NCBI GenBank assembly: GCA_030622805.1
Contig: JAUXFR010000027.1
Coordinates: 1 to 9,388, forward strand
Origin: Anaerolineae bacterium
GTDB taxonomy: Bacteria > Chloroflexota > Anaerolineae > Anaerolineales > UBA4823
Direction of reading: 5' to 3'
Length of the DNA: 9,388 bases
This document shows, piece after piece, positions 1 through 5,735 of this stretch. The notes beneath the pieces are model-generated. The model ran no database searches. It worked only from the letters and a program-made list of their open reading frames with translations, and was not told the DNA's origin. A program made the translations under genes and the position numbers. The first letter of the stretch is position 1. Every line of letters starts with the position of its first letter.

Positions 1-413
1 CACTCTCCCGAGTAGAGTCAGTCAAATCGAGCGGACGTCCCCCTTACCGGGAATATCATTCCAGCCTGGATACACCTGCCATCGTCACCGAGGGTAGATT
101 ACGTGCATCGAAAGATGTTGTGTTGGGATTGATTGGTACCTGGGAAAAGAACCAATATGTCGTCAACCGCTTCAAGGGTGAGGTTTTCTGTTCAGGATAT
201 GGAATATGGATAGATTACCGTTTGAACCCTGAGGGACATCGCCAGATGTTCGAGATCATGGAACGCTGCGATGGTGAGCATACCGTAGCGGATATCGCAT
301 TTGAGCTGAGCATTCCCTTCCAGGCCGTATGGCAGGTTGTGTCATTGCTCCTAGAAAAAAAACTGGTCTCTCTCAGTCGTGTTCCACAGCCAACCAGCCC
401 AATTCGCTCGTAA
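1..413 (+). CDS. DUF4910-type aminopeptidase-like protein, C-terminal part (5' end outside window)
   Basis: The reading frame is open from the first bases (first whole codon at 3) to TAA at 411-413, so this is the 3' end of a longer gene; a GTG at 120 would start inside the fold and is not the real start. Near the left edge the peptide reads PPYREYHSSLDTP, which resembles the end of the M28-like domain in DUF4910 aminopeptidase-like proteins, where a PEYHTSxD motif carries a metal-site His (here the CAT at 57-59). The last ~50 residues (EGHRQMFEIMERCDGEHTVADIAFEL onward, split here for length only) look like the winged-helix segment that closes this family: a DGEHTVADIA turn followed by a helix rich in V and L. 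DUF4910 proteins are often encoded in capsule/O-antigen type loci; their substrate is not established. TAA lies 5 nt before the next ATG, consistent with one operon. Family assignment is from motif recall; the catalytic core itself lies outside the window. Confidence 0.6.
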   Translation, partial: LSRVESVKSSGRPPYREYHSSLDTPAIVTEGRLRASKDVVLGLIGTWEKNQYVVNRFKGEVFCSGYGIWIDYRLNPEGHRQMFEIMERCDGEHTVADIAFELSIPFQAVWQVVSLLLEKKLVSLSRVPQPTSPIRS

Positions 414-418
414 TCGAT

Positions 419-1282
419 ATGAACCTCTACTACACAACCAAACATCGGTTGAAAGTCGCCCGCTGGAAAATACGCCGAACTTCTACAGCGCGACGATGGG
501 GTTCCAAATATTTAAATAATTCACCCGCTGTCCTTGGCAATGCCATGCCCAAATCTGGCTCACACCTGATCAGCCAGGTACTGCAGGGACTGCCGCAAAT
601 TGGAGCATTCGTAAATCCCGGATTCCCACCCGTCAACCGGACAGAGGATAATCAGATTTTACCCGATGCGGACATCCTGAGGATTATTCAGCATATGCGA
701 TCCGGCGATATCGCCTATGGTTACATCCGCGCTAAAGAGCCATTCATTACAACGCTTAGCGCGCCGGGCAGGGCTACTATTTTCGTCTACCGTGACCCTC
801 GCGATATGATCGTATCGCACATTTTTTACGCTACGCAAATGCACGAAGGGCACGGGATGCATCGCTACTATACCGAGCAGCTTCACAGTATGGAAGAGCG
901 GATTAATGCTGCAATCGAGGGTGTGAGTGAAACCGGCTCAGAAATAAAACCTGTGTTGGATAGATATGATGCCTACTTGGGTTGGCTTGATAAAAAGCAG
1001 GTGCTCAGTCTACGTTTTGAAGATTTGATCCTGAACCGAGATGCTGCCTTCAGAGATTTATTAGACTATCTTGCTGATCGTGGTTTCACACCACAGACAT
1101 CCCGCCCTGAGGCAATTGCAATCCTGAACCAAGCAATCGTTCCCAGAAAGTCCGGGACTTTTCGAAAAGGAAAAACCGGCGGCTGGCGCGAGCATTTCAC
1201 TGAATCTAACAAGGGTAAGTTTAAAGAATGCACTGGCGATCTGCTGGTCCGCCTGAGATATGAAAAGGATAACGATTGGTAG
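419..1282 (+). CDS. Sulfotransferase family protein (first of a tandem pair)
   Basis: A 287-residue soluble protein of the PAPS-dependent sulfotransferase fold, which moves sulfate from PAPS to a hydroxyl, here presumably on a glycan. The 5'-phosphosulfate loop is PKSGSHL (residues 44-50), the 3'-phosphate site is RDPRDMIVSH (125-134, Ser133), and the C-terminal PAPS motif is FRKGKTGGW (248-256). ATG 419 is chosen because it follows the upstream stop by 5 nt and gives the same N-terminal layout as its paralogue; an upstream start at 329 would overlap the previous gene by 85 nt and add an unrelated-looking tail. No clear Shine-Dalgarno precedes it. Oddity: where the neighbouring paralogue has GDIAYGHLH, this protein has GDIAYGYIR, so the His expected to act as catalytic base is Tyr102. 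It may be inactive, use another base, or partner with the second copy. The stop overlaps the next start by 7 nt. The exact acceptor is unknown. Confidence 0.85.
   Translation: MNLYYTTKHRLKVARWKIRRTSTARRWGSKYLNNSPAVLGNAMPKSGSHLISQVLQGLPQIGAFVNPGFPPVNRTEDNQILPDADILRIIQHMRSGDIAYGYIRAKEPFITTLSAPGRATIFVYRDPRDMIVSHIFYATQMHEGHGMHRYYTEQLHSMEERINAAIEGVSETGSEIKPVLDRYDAYLGWLDKKQVLSLRFEDLILNRDAAFRDLLDYLADRGFTPQTSRPEAIAILNQAIVPRKSGTFRKGKTGGWREHFTESNKGKFKECTGDLLVRLRYEKDNDW
1265..1269 (+). promoter_or_regulatory. Ribosome binding site AAGGA supporting the TTG 1276 start
   Basis: AAGGA inside the end of the first sulfotransferase gene ends 6 nt before TTG 1276. The spacing favours TTG over GTG 1291, whose only upstream purine run (AGAGAG, 1281-1286) is a poorer anti-SD match at 4 nt. 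Confidence 0.45.
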
Positions 1283-2163
1283 AGAGTGACGTGACTCAAT
1301 CTCCAGCATCATTTAAGCAATTGGATACGACACTGCGGCTGAGCAGACGAGCAATGCGACGCGGTATCCAGATGGTGCGTTATAAACGTCTCTCCCTGGC
1401 GGATGTGCCGATTCTTTTCGCTAACGCTTTCCCCAAGAGCGGCACCCACTTACTGACCCAAATGTTGGACGGGTTCACACGTGTTGGTCCAGCCGTAAAC
1501 AGCGGGTTACCCGCCATTGTCACTTTTGAGGGAAACACGGGGCGCACACGCTCAGAGACAGAAATCCTGACTGACCTTAATCGGCTTTTGCCCGGTGACA
1601 TCGCTTACGGGCATCTGCACGCACTGTCTCAGACCACAGAATTTATCTGCCGCGCTGATTTTGCCCCTTATTTTATTTTACGAGACCCGCGCGATGTAGT
1701 GGTCTCACATGTCCACTATGTGACTGAGATGGAAGAGAACCACATCCATCACGACTACTACTGCCAGGTTCTGACAAGCTTCGATGAACGCCTGTACACT
1801 TCGATTGCAGGAATTCCTGGCTCCCTCCCCAACATCTATCAACGCTTTACACCATACTTAGGATGGCTCGACCATCCGGAGGTGCTGGTGCTGCGTTTCG
1901 AGGATTTCAAAGCAGATCTTTGGGGCAGCCTGGAAGCGATATTGGATCATGCCCTGGGACATGGGTTTCCTTTAGAGTGCAACAGGGAAAGTGCAGTCCG
2001 AATCCTGGAAGAAAGCATTGACCCACAAAACTCACCGACTTTTCGCAGCGGTAGGGTCGGTGGCTGGCAGCGGGCATTCAACGACGAGCACATTCGCATT
2101 TTTAAAGAGCTTACCGGTGACCTGTTGATCCATCTGGGTTACGAGCAGGATAACACCTGGTAA
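1276..2163 (+). CDS. Sulfotransferase family protein (second of a tandem pair)
   Basis: A 295-residue paralogue of the preceding protein, alignable over nearly its whole length and sharing the ending GYEQDNTW / RYEKDNDW. It carries the full sulfotransferase set: PKSGTHL (residues 53-59), the histidine-bearing GDIAYGHLH (His113, the likely catalytic base), RDPRDVVVSH (136-145, Ser144) and FRSGRVGGW (256-264). The start is taken as TTG 1276 because AAGGA at 1265-1269 sits 6 nt upstream and the overlap with the previous stop suggests translational coupling; GTG 1291 is the main alternative and would remove five residues without touching a motif. It probably sulfates the glycan made by this locus, using PAPS supplied elsewhere in the genome. 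No signal peptide or membrane segment is evident, so it should act in the cytoplasm on a nucleotide- or lipid-linked intermediate. The following gene starts 18 nt downstream. Confidence 0.87.
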   Translation: MVESDVTQSPASFKQLDTTLRLSRRAMRRGIQMVRYKRLSLADVPILFANAFPKSGTHLLTQMLDGFTRVGPAVNSGLPAIVTFEGNTGRTRSETEILTDLNRLLPGDIAYGHLHALSQTTEFICRADFAPYFILRDPRDVVVSHVHYVTEMEENHIHHDYYCQVLTSFDERLYTSIAGIPGSLPNIYQRFTPYLGWLDHPEVLVLRFEDFKADLWGSLEAILDHALGHGFPLECNRESAVRILEESIDPQNSPTFRSGRVGGWQRAFNDEHIRIFKELTGDLLIHLGYEQDNTW

Positions 2164-2181
2164 AAAGGCTCAGCGAGCTAT

Positions 2182-3186
2182 ATGAGTCCAACTGCAAACC
2201 CCAAAGACATAAACACCCACAGACAAAGCGACCATCAATTTGTGTGCTCCATTGTCATCCGGGCCTACAATGAGGAACAGCACATCGCCCGATTGTTGGA
2301 TGGTATCGCACAGCAGAACATCAAAGACCTGGAAGTGATTCTGGTTGATTCAGGCTCTACAGACCACACAGTATCGATCGCTTCAACATACAATCAGTAT
2401 TTTCCTCTGAATATTGTACGCATCCATCCAGATGAATTTACATTCGGTCGTTCTCTTAACCTGGGTATCTCACATTCCGATTCTGACTTGATTGTGATTG
2501 CCAGCGCACACGTCTACCCGGTTTATCCAGACTGGCTGGAACGGCTGCTGGCACCCTTCCAGAATTCGCAGGTGGCACTAACTTACGGAAAGCAGCGCGG
2601 AAATCAAGCAACTAAATACTCAGAACAACAGGTCTTCGAGCGCTGGTATCCTGATCAATCCCGCTCTCACCAAGCTTTTCCGTTCTGCAACAACGCCAAT
2701 GCAGCTATCCGCCGGTCACTCTGGGAAGAAAATCCTTACGATGAAACAATCAGCGGGTTGGAAGATATCGCCTGGGCGAATTGGGTAATCGACCAGGGGC
2801 GCACGATTGCATACGTCACAGAAGCCGAGATTGTACACGTACACAATGAAACGCCGCACGCTGTCTACAACCGCTACCGGCGCGAGGCCATGGCTTTCAA
2901 ACACATCTTTCCAAATGAAAACTTCAGCCTGTGGGACTTCGTGCGTCTGACCAGCACAAATATCGCCAGTGATCTAAGGCAGGCTGCTAAGCGAAGGGTA
3001 CTTTTGAAGAATATATCCAGCATTTTCTGGTTCCGCTGGATGCAGTTCTGGGGCACCTACCAGGGCTACCAACAATCTGGTCCCCTCACCTGGCAGCTCC
3101 GCCAAACCTTCTACTACCCCCACGGAATCAAAAAAATATCTCAATCCATCGAAAGAACAATCGAACCAATTAGGTATAATGATTAA
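2182..3186 (+). CDS. Family 2 glycosyltransferase, SAH-motif subtype
   Basis: A 334-residue GT-A fold glycosyltransferase with no obvious membrane segment. Seen in order: the first strand SIVIRAYNEE (residues 23-32), the nucleotide-binding VDSGSTDHT (55-63), EFTFGRSLNLG (85-95), ASAHVYP (107-113), LTYGKQRG, FCNNANAAIRR, and GLEDIAWANW (192-201) with the acidic pair expected at the catalytic base position. The motif normally written DxD is SAH here; this substitution accompanies the FGRSLN motif in a known GT2 branch that includes many rhamnosyltransferase-like proteins, so it is not a sign of decay. The last ~80 residues are basic and aromatic-rich (FWFRWMQFWGTYQGY) and could be a membrane-surface anchor. 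It likely adds one sugar of the repeating unit in the cytoplasm; donor and acceptor cannot be read from sequence. ATG 2182 has only a distant A-rich purine run upstream. The gene ends the first block, before the longest gap of the window. Confidence 0.85.
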   Translation: MSPTANPKDINTHRQSDHQFVCSIVIRAYNEEQHIARLLDGIAQQNIKDLEVILVDSGSTDHTVSIASTYNQYFPLNIVRIHPDEFTFGRSLNLGISHSDSDLIVIASAHVYPVYPDWLERLLAPFQNSQVALTYGKQRGNQATKYSEQQVFERWYPDQSRSHQAFPFCNNANAAIRRSLWEENPYDETISGLEDIAWANWVIDQGRTIAYVTEAEIVHVHNETPHAVYNRYRREAMAFKHIFPNENFSLWDFVRLTSTNIASDLRQAAKRRVLLKNISSIFWFRWMQFWGTYQGYQQSGPLTWQLRQTFYYPHGIKKISQSIERTIEPIRYND

Positions 3187-3289
3187 TACTCAATTGGTAT
3201 TTTCGGAGTTTTATATCGACATATTGACTGAAGGGAAAGTTCTCTATGAAGCCACTTACGGATGAGTGGATATGCAAGAGTCATAAAAA
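3187..3289 (+). promoter_or_regulatory. Longest intergenic gap, with weak promoter-like elements
   Basis: These 103 nt are visibly AT-richer than the flanking genes. TTGACT at 3224-3229 matches five of six bases of the -35 consensus, and TATGAA at 3245-3250 is a moderate -10 match, but the spacer is 15 nt, shorter than ideal. If real, it would give the sugar-acid cassette its own transcript. The -10 would overlap the start of the mini-ORF described separately, so the two readings compete. No convincing hairpin with a T-run was seen to end the upstream block. Confidence 0.25.
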
Positions 3290-3293
3290 ATGA
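3246..3293 (+). other. 15-codon mini-ORF coupled by ATGA to the cytidylyltransferase
   Basis: ATG 3246 opens a frame reading MKPLTDEWICKSHKK and stops at TGA 3291-3293, overlapping the next gene's ATG (3290-3292) in an ATGA arrangement. AAGGGA at 3231-3236 lies 9 nt upstream and could serve as a ribosome binding site. It could be a leader that couples translation to the next gene, a chance ORF, or a relic: the first ten residues resemble the common N-terminus of small HEPN-domain proteins (MKPLTxEWxxKA...), suggesting a deleted gene. Fifteen residues are too few to decide. Confidence 0.25.
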
Positions 3294-3964
3294 TAGCAGC
3301 CCTAATTCCAATGCGGCACCACTCACAACGTGTACCTGGTAAGAACTACCGCTCTTTAGCGGGTAAGCCGCTCTTCCACTACATCCTTACAGCACTTCTG
3401 GCTTGCCCGGAGATCAGTCATATCATTGTGGATACTGACAGCCAGGAAATCACTGCCGGGATAGAGCAGCATTTTCCCCAGGTGACAATCCTGCAACGCC
3501 CAGAACATCTGCGCGGAGATGCTGTACCGATGAACGATATCCTGATCCATGATATAGGTCAGGTGGCAGCGGATTTTTATATTCAAACCCACAGCACAAA
3601 CCCCTTACTGCGACCTGAGACCATTTCGCACGCCATACATACCCTGTTGGAGCAATATCCCATCTACGACTCTCTCTTCTCGGTTACTCGCCTGCAAACC
3701 CGGCTGTGGGATCAAGCCGGGCACGCGATCAATCACAATCCAGATATCCTATTACAAACCCAGGATCTACAACCGGTCTACGAAGAGAACTCGTGTATGT
3801 ATATCTTCTCCCGTGATACGCTATTCGCGCGGCACAACAGGCTGGGAGAACGACCACTCATGTTCGAGATCGATGCAGAAGAGGCGTGGGACATTGATAA
3901 TGAATTGGATTTCCAAATCTGCGAAGTGTTAGTGAAGAAGCAATTAGGAGCTAATCGAAAATAA
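3290..3964 (+). CDS. Acylneuraminate cytidylyltransferase-like protein (CMP-sugar acid synthetase)
   Basis: A 224-residue protein of the CMP-NeuAc/CMP-Kdo synthetase family (PF02348), close to the usual 220-240. These enzymes couple CTP to an acidic 2-keto sugar, giving CMP-sugar and pyrophosphate. The CTP loop is IPMRHHSQRVPGKN (residues 6-19), a variant of the usual ARxGSKRxPGKN with Arg14 and Lys18 kept. The substrate-side motif YIQTHSTNPLLRPETI begins near residue 97 and replaces LLQPTSPLR. PVYEENSCMYIFSR and IDAEEAWDIDNELDF (194-208) follow, the latter holding the acidic metal ligands near Asp201/Asp203. The divergent loops suggest a substrate other than NeuAc, such as another nonulosonic or shorter sugar acid; neuA would be over-precise. 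ATG 3290 is the first codon of the ATGA overlap and the protein starts straight into the first beta strand. It leads a cassette with two dehydrogenases. No NeuB-like synthase is in the window. Confidence 0.82.
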   Translation: MIAALIPMRHHSQRVPGKNYRSLAGKPLFHYILTALLACPEISHIIVDTDSQEITAGIEQHFPQVTILQRPEHLRGDAVPMNDILIHDIGQVAADFYIQTHSTNPLLRPETISHAIHTLLEQYPIYDSLFSVTRLQTRLWDQAGHAINHNPDILLQTQDLQPVYEENSCMYIFSRDTLFARHNRLGERPLMFEIDAEEAWDIDNELDFQICEVLVKKQLGANRK

Positions 3965-3978
3965 AAGTTAAGCATACA

Positions 3979-4932
3979 ATGTCTTATTTCACTGTCCTCA
4001 TTTCCGCTCCATACATCATCCCGGTTATAGAACGATTCAGACCCATTTTCGATAAACACAATATCGATCTGATCCTCGCAAACGTACAGGAACGATTGAC
4101 CGAAGATGATCTAATGGTTTACGCAGGCACGTACGATGGCACCGCCTGCGGTGATGACACATATACTGCTCGGGTGCTGGAAGCCAACGCCCACCGTCTG
4201 AAAGTGATCTCCAAATGGGGCACTGGGATCGATTCGATTGATCAAGAGGCTGCCACACGCCTGGGCATCCAGGTGCGCAACACTCCCAACGCCTTTACAC
4301 TTCCCGTCGCTGACACCGTCCTGGGCTACATGCTGGCATTCGCACGTCGTCAGCCCTGGATGGACCGGTCCATGAAAGCCGGGCAATGGCAGAAAATCCC
4401 GGGTCGCAGTCTGAGTGAGTGTACGCTGGGTGTAGTTGGTATTGGGAATATAGGCAAAGCCGTAATTGAACGTGCACGCGCCTTCGGAATGAAATTGCTG
4501 GGCAACGACATTATCGAAATCAACCCTTTATTTGTAGCAGAAAACCAAGTTAAAATGACCACTCTCGAGAATTTGCTGGCGCAGGCAGATTTTGTCAGCC
4601 TGAACTGCGATCTCAACCCGACCAGCTACCACCTGATTGACAGCCGCACATTGTCCATGATGAAACCAACTGCAGTGCTGATCAACGCTGCACGTGGCTC
4701 CGTGGTAGACGAACCTGCATTGATCGAAGCTCTCTCGGGTGGTGCTATCGCAGGTGCAGCGCTGGACGTATACGAGCAGGAACCGCTTCCTGAGAACAGC
4801 CCGTTGCTTGCGATGGACAACGTAATGTTGGCTGCCCACAACTCAAATTCCAGCCCGACTGCCTGGGAAAATGTCCACAATAACACCATCAACAACCTGT
4901 TGGATGGTTTAGGCATAAAATATAGTTTATGA
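3979..4932 (+). CDS. D-isomer-specific 2-hydroxyacid dehydrogenase (phosphoglycerate dehydrogenase-like)
   Basis: A 317-residue NAD(P)-dependent dehydrogenase interconverting a 2-keto acid and a D-2-hydroxy acid. The nucleotide-binding loop is GVVGIGNIG (residues 151-159), and the catalytic set is complete: Arg239 in NAARGSVVDE, Glu268 in DVYEQEPLP, and His287 in LAAHNSNSS. Substrate-facing KWGTGIDSID lies in the N-terminal half. There is no C-terminal ACT or ASB regulatory domain, which makes it shorter than serine-pathway SerA enzymes (about 400 or more residues). Placed 14 nt after a sugar-acid cytidylyltransferase and 15 nt before an SDR, it probably works on a sugar-acid precursor or side group and not in serine synthesis (inference). 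No clear Shine-Dalgarno precedes ATG 3979; the protein starts directly at the first beta strand (FTVLISAPYI), which supports it. Confidence 0.88.
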   Translation: MSYFTVLISAPYIIPVIERFRPIFDKHNIDLILANVQERLTEDDLMVYAGTYDGTACGDDTYTARVLEANAHRLKVISKWGTGIDSIDQEAATRLGIQVRNTPNAFTLPVADTVLGYMLAFARRQPWMDRSMKAGQWQKIPGRSLSECTLGVVGIGNIGKAVIERARAFGMKLLGNDIIEINPLFVAENQVKMTTLENLLAQADFVSLNCDLNPTSYHLIDSRTLSMMKPTAVLINAARGSVVDEPALIEALSGGAIAGAALDVYEQEPLPENSPLLAMDNVMLAAHNSNSSPTAWENVHNNTINNLLDGLGIKYSL

Positions 4933-4935
4933 TCC

Positions 4936-4942
4936 AGAAGGA
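4936..4942 (+). promoter_or_regulatory. Strong Shine-Dalgarno for the SDR gene
   Basis: AGAAGGA ends 5 nt before ATG 4948. It is the clearest ribosome binding site in the window and fixes the start of the SDR gene, in contrast to most neighbours, which have little or none. Confidence 0.7.
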
Positions 4943-4947
4943 CCCGT

Positions 4948-5727
4948 ATGACCCCTTCCCCCTCCCCCCTCTCCCCTGAAACCGTACTCATAACCGGCGC
5001 TTCAGGCGGCATCGGTCGCGCCACAATAAATCTGTTCGCCGAGAAAGGATGGCGCGTCGTCGGTGTCGATCGCTCTCCTTTCGGTGAAGATTTCCCTCCC
5101 GATGGTCTATTTATTCAGGCCGACATTTCAATCGCAGAGAACCTGGAATCGATCTTTTCGCAAGCGCGCACTTTTACAAATCGCCTGGATGCGCTGGTCA
5201 ACAATGCCGCCATGCAGATCGCCAAACCGCTTCTAGAGACCAGTGCGGAGGAATGGGACGCTGTGATGGCTTCCAACCTGCGGTCGGTATTCCTGGGCAT
5301 CAAACTGGCTTATCCATTGCTGAAAGCGGCGGGTGGTGGTGCGATCGTTAACGTCTCTTCAGTGCACGCCATCGCTACCTCAGCCAACATCTCCGCTTAC
5401 GCGGCCAGTAAAGGTGGTCTGCTGGCGTTCACCAGAGCGATTGCCATCGAATTCGCACCCGATAATATCCGCGCCAATGCCATCCTGCCCGGTGCTGTCG
5501 ACACACCCATGCTGCGAGCCGGTCTCAGAAGAGGGCACGTGCTGGGCGATGATATACAGGAGCGGCTTGATAACCTGGCACGTAAAACCGTCAGCGGTAA
5601 GGTGGGCAAACCCGAGGAAATCGCCCACGCGATCTATTTCCTGGCGGATGAGGTCCAATCCTCGTTCATGACCGGTCAGGCGCTGATTGTTGATGGTGGC
5701 GCCACCGCCAGACTAAGCACCGAATAG
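4948..5727 (+). CDS. Short-chain dehydrogenase/reductase (classical SDR)
   Basis: A 259-residue classical SDR, which oxidises a hydroxyl or reduces a ketone using NAD(P). The cofactor loop is TGASGGIG (residues 16-23), followed by the NNAA motif (VNNAAMQIAK) and the catalytic set Ser138 in VNVSSV, Tyr151 and Lys155 in YAASK. LPGAVDTPML and the closing VDGGATARLSTE are typical of the family. An aspartate (Asp42, in GVDRS) at the end of the second strand favours NAD(H) over NADP(H) by general SDR rules. The family is too broad to name a substrate; position in the cassette suggests it modifies the sugar whose acid is activated by the cytidylyltransferase. FabG is the obvious mislabel, but no fatty-acid gene is nearby. 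Start is fixed by AGAAGGA 5 nt upstream. A proline/serine-rich stretch precedes the first strand. The next gene starts 8 nt after the stop. Confidence 0.9.
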   Translation: MTPSPSPLSPETVLITGASGGIGRATINLFAEKGWRVVGVDRSPFGEDFPPDGLFIQADISIAENLESIFSQARTFTNRLDALVNNAAMQIAKPLLETSAEEWDAVMASNLRSVFLGIKLAYPLLKAAGGGAIVNVSSVHAIATSANISAYAASKGGLLAFTRAIAIEFAPDNIRANAILPGAVDTPMLRAGLRRGHVLGDDIQERLDNLARKTVSGKVGKPEEIAHAIYFLADEVQSSFMTGQALIVDGGATARLSTE

Positions 5728-5735
5728 CTCCAGAG

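Noticed and set aside
120..413. A complete small 97-residue gene starting at GTG 120
   Set aside because: The same frame is open to the window edge and the upstream codons give a recognisable DUF4910-like motif, so this is the tail of a larger gene.
329..418. Earlier start for the first sulfotransferase, adding 30 residues
   Set aside because: It would overlap the upstream coding region by 85 nt, and the added residues have no counterpart in the paralogue; ATG 419 fits the operon spacing.
2488..2520. First GT2 as a dead enzyme because its DxD is replaced by SAH
   Set aside because: SAH with FGRSLN is a recurrent pattern in a GT2 branch and the downstream acidic GLEDIAW motif is intact.
3979..4932. 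Naming the gene serA for serine biosynthesis
   Set aside because: No ACT/ASB domain, short length and a sugar-acid neighbourhood argue against the serine pathway.
4626..5024. Antisense frame of 132 codons across the dehydrogenase/SDR junction
   Set aside because: It crosses two well-supported genes on the other strand and shows no domain; a shadow frame.
4948..5727. Naming the gene fabG
   Set aside because: The match is only to the general SDR fold; no fatty-acid synthesis gene is nearby.
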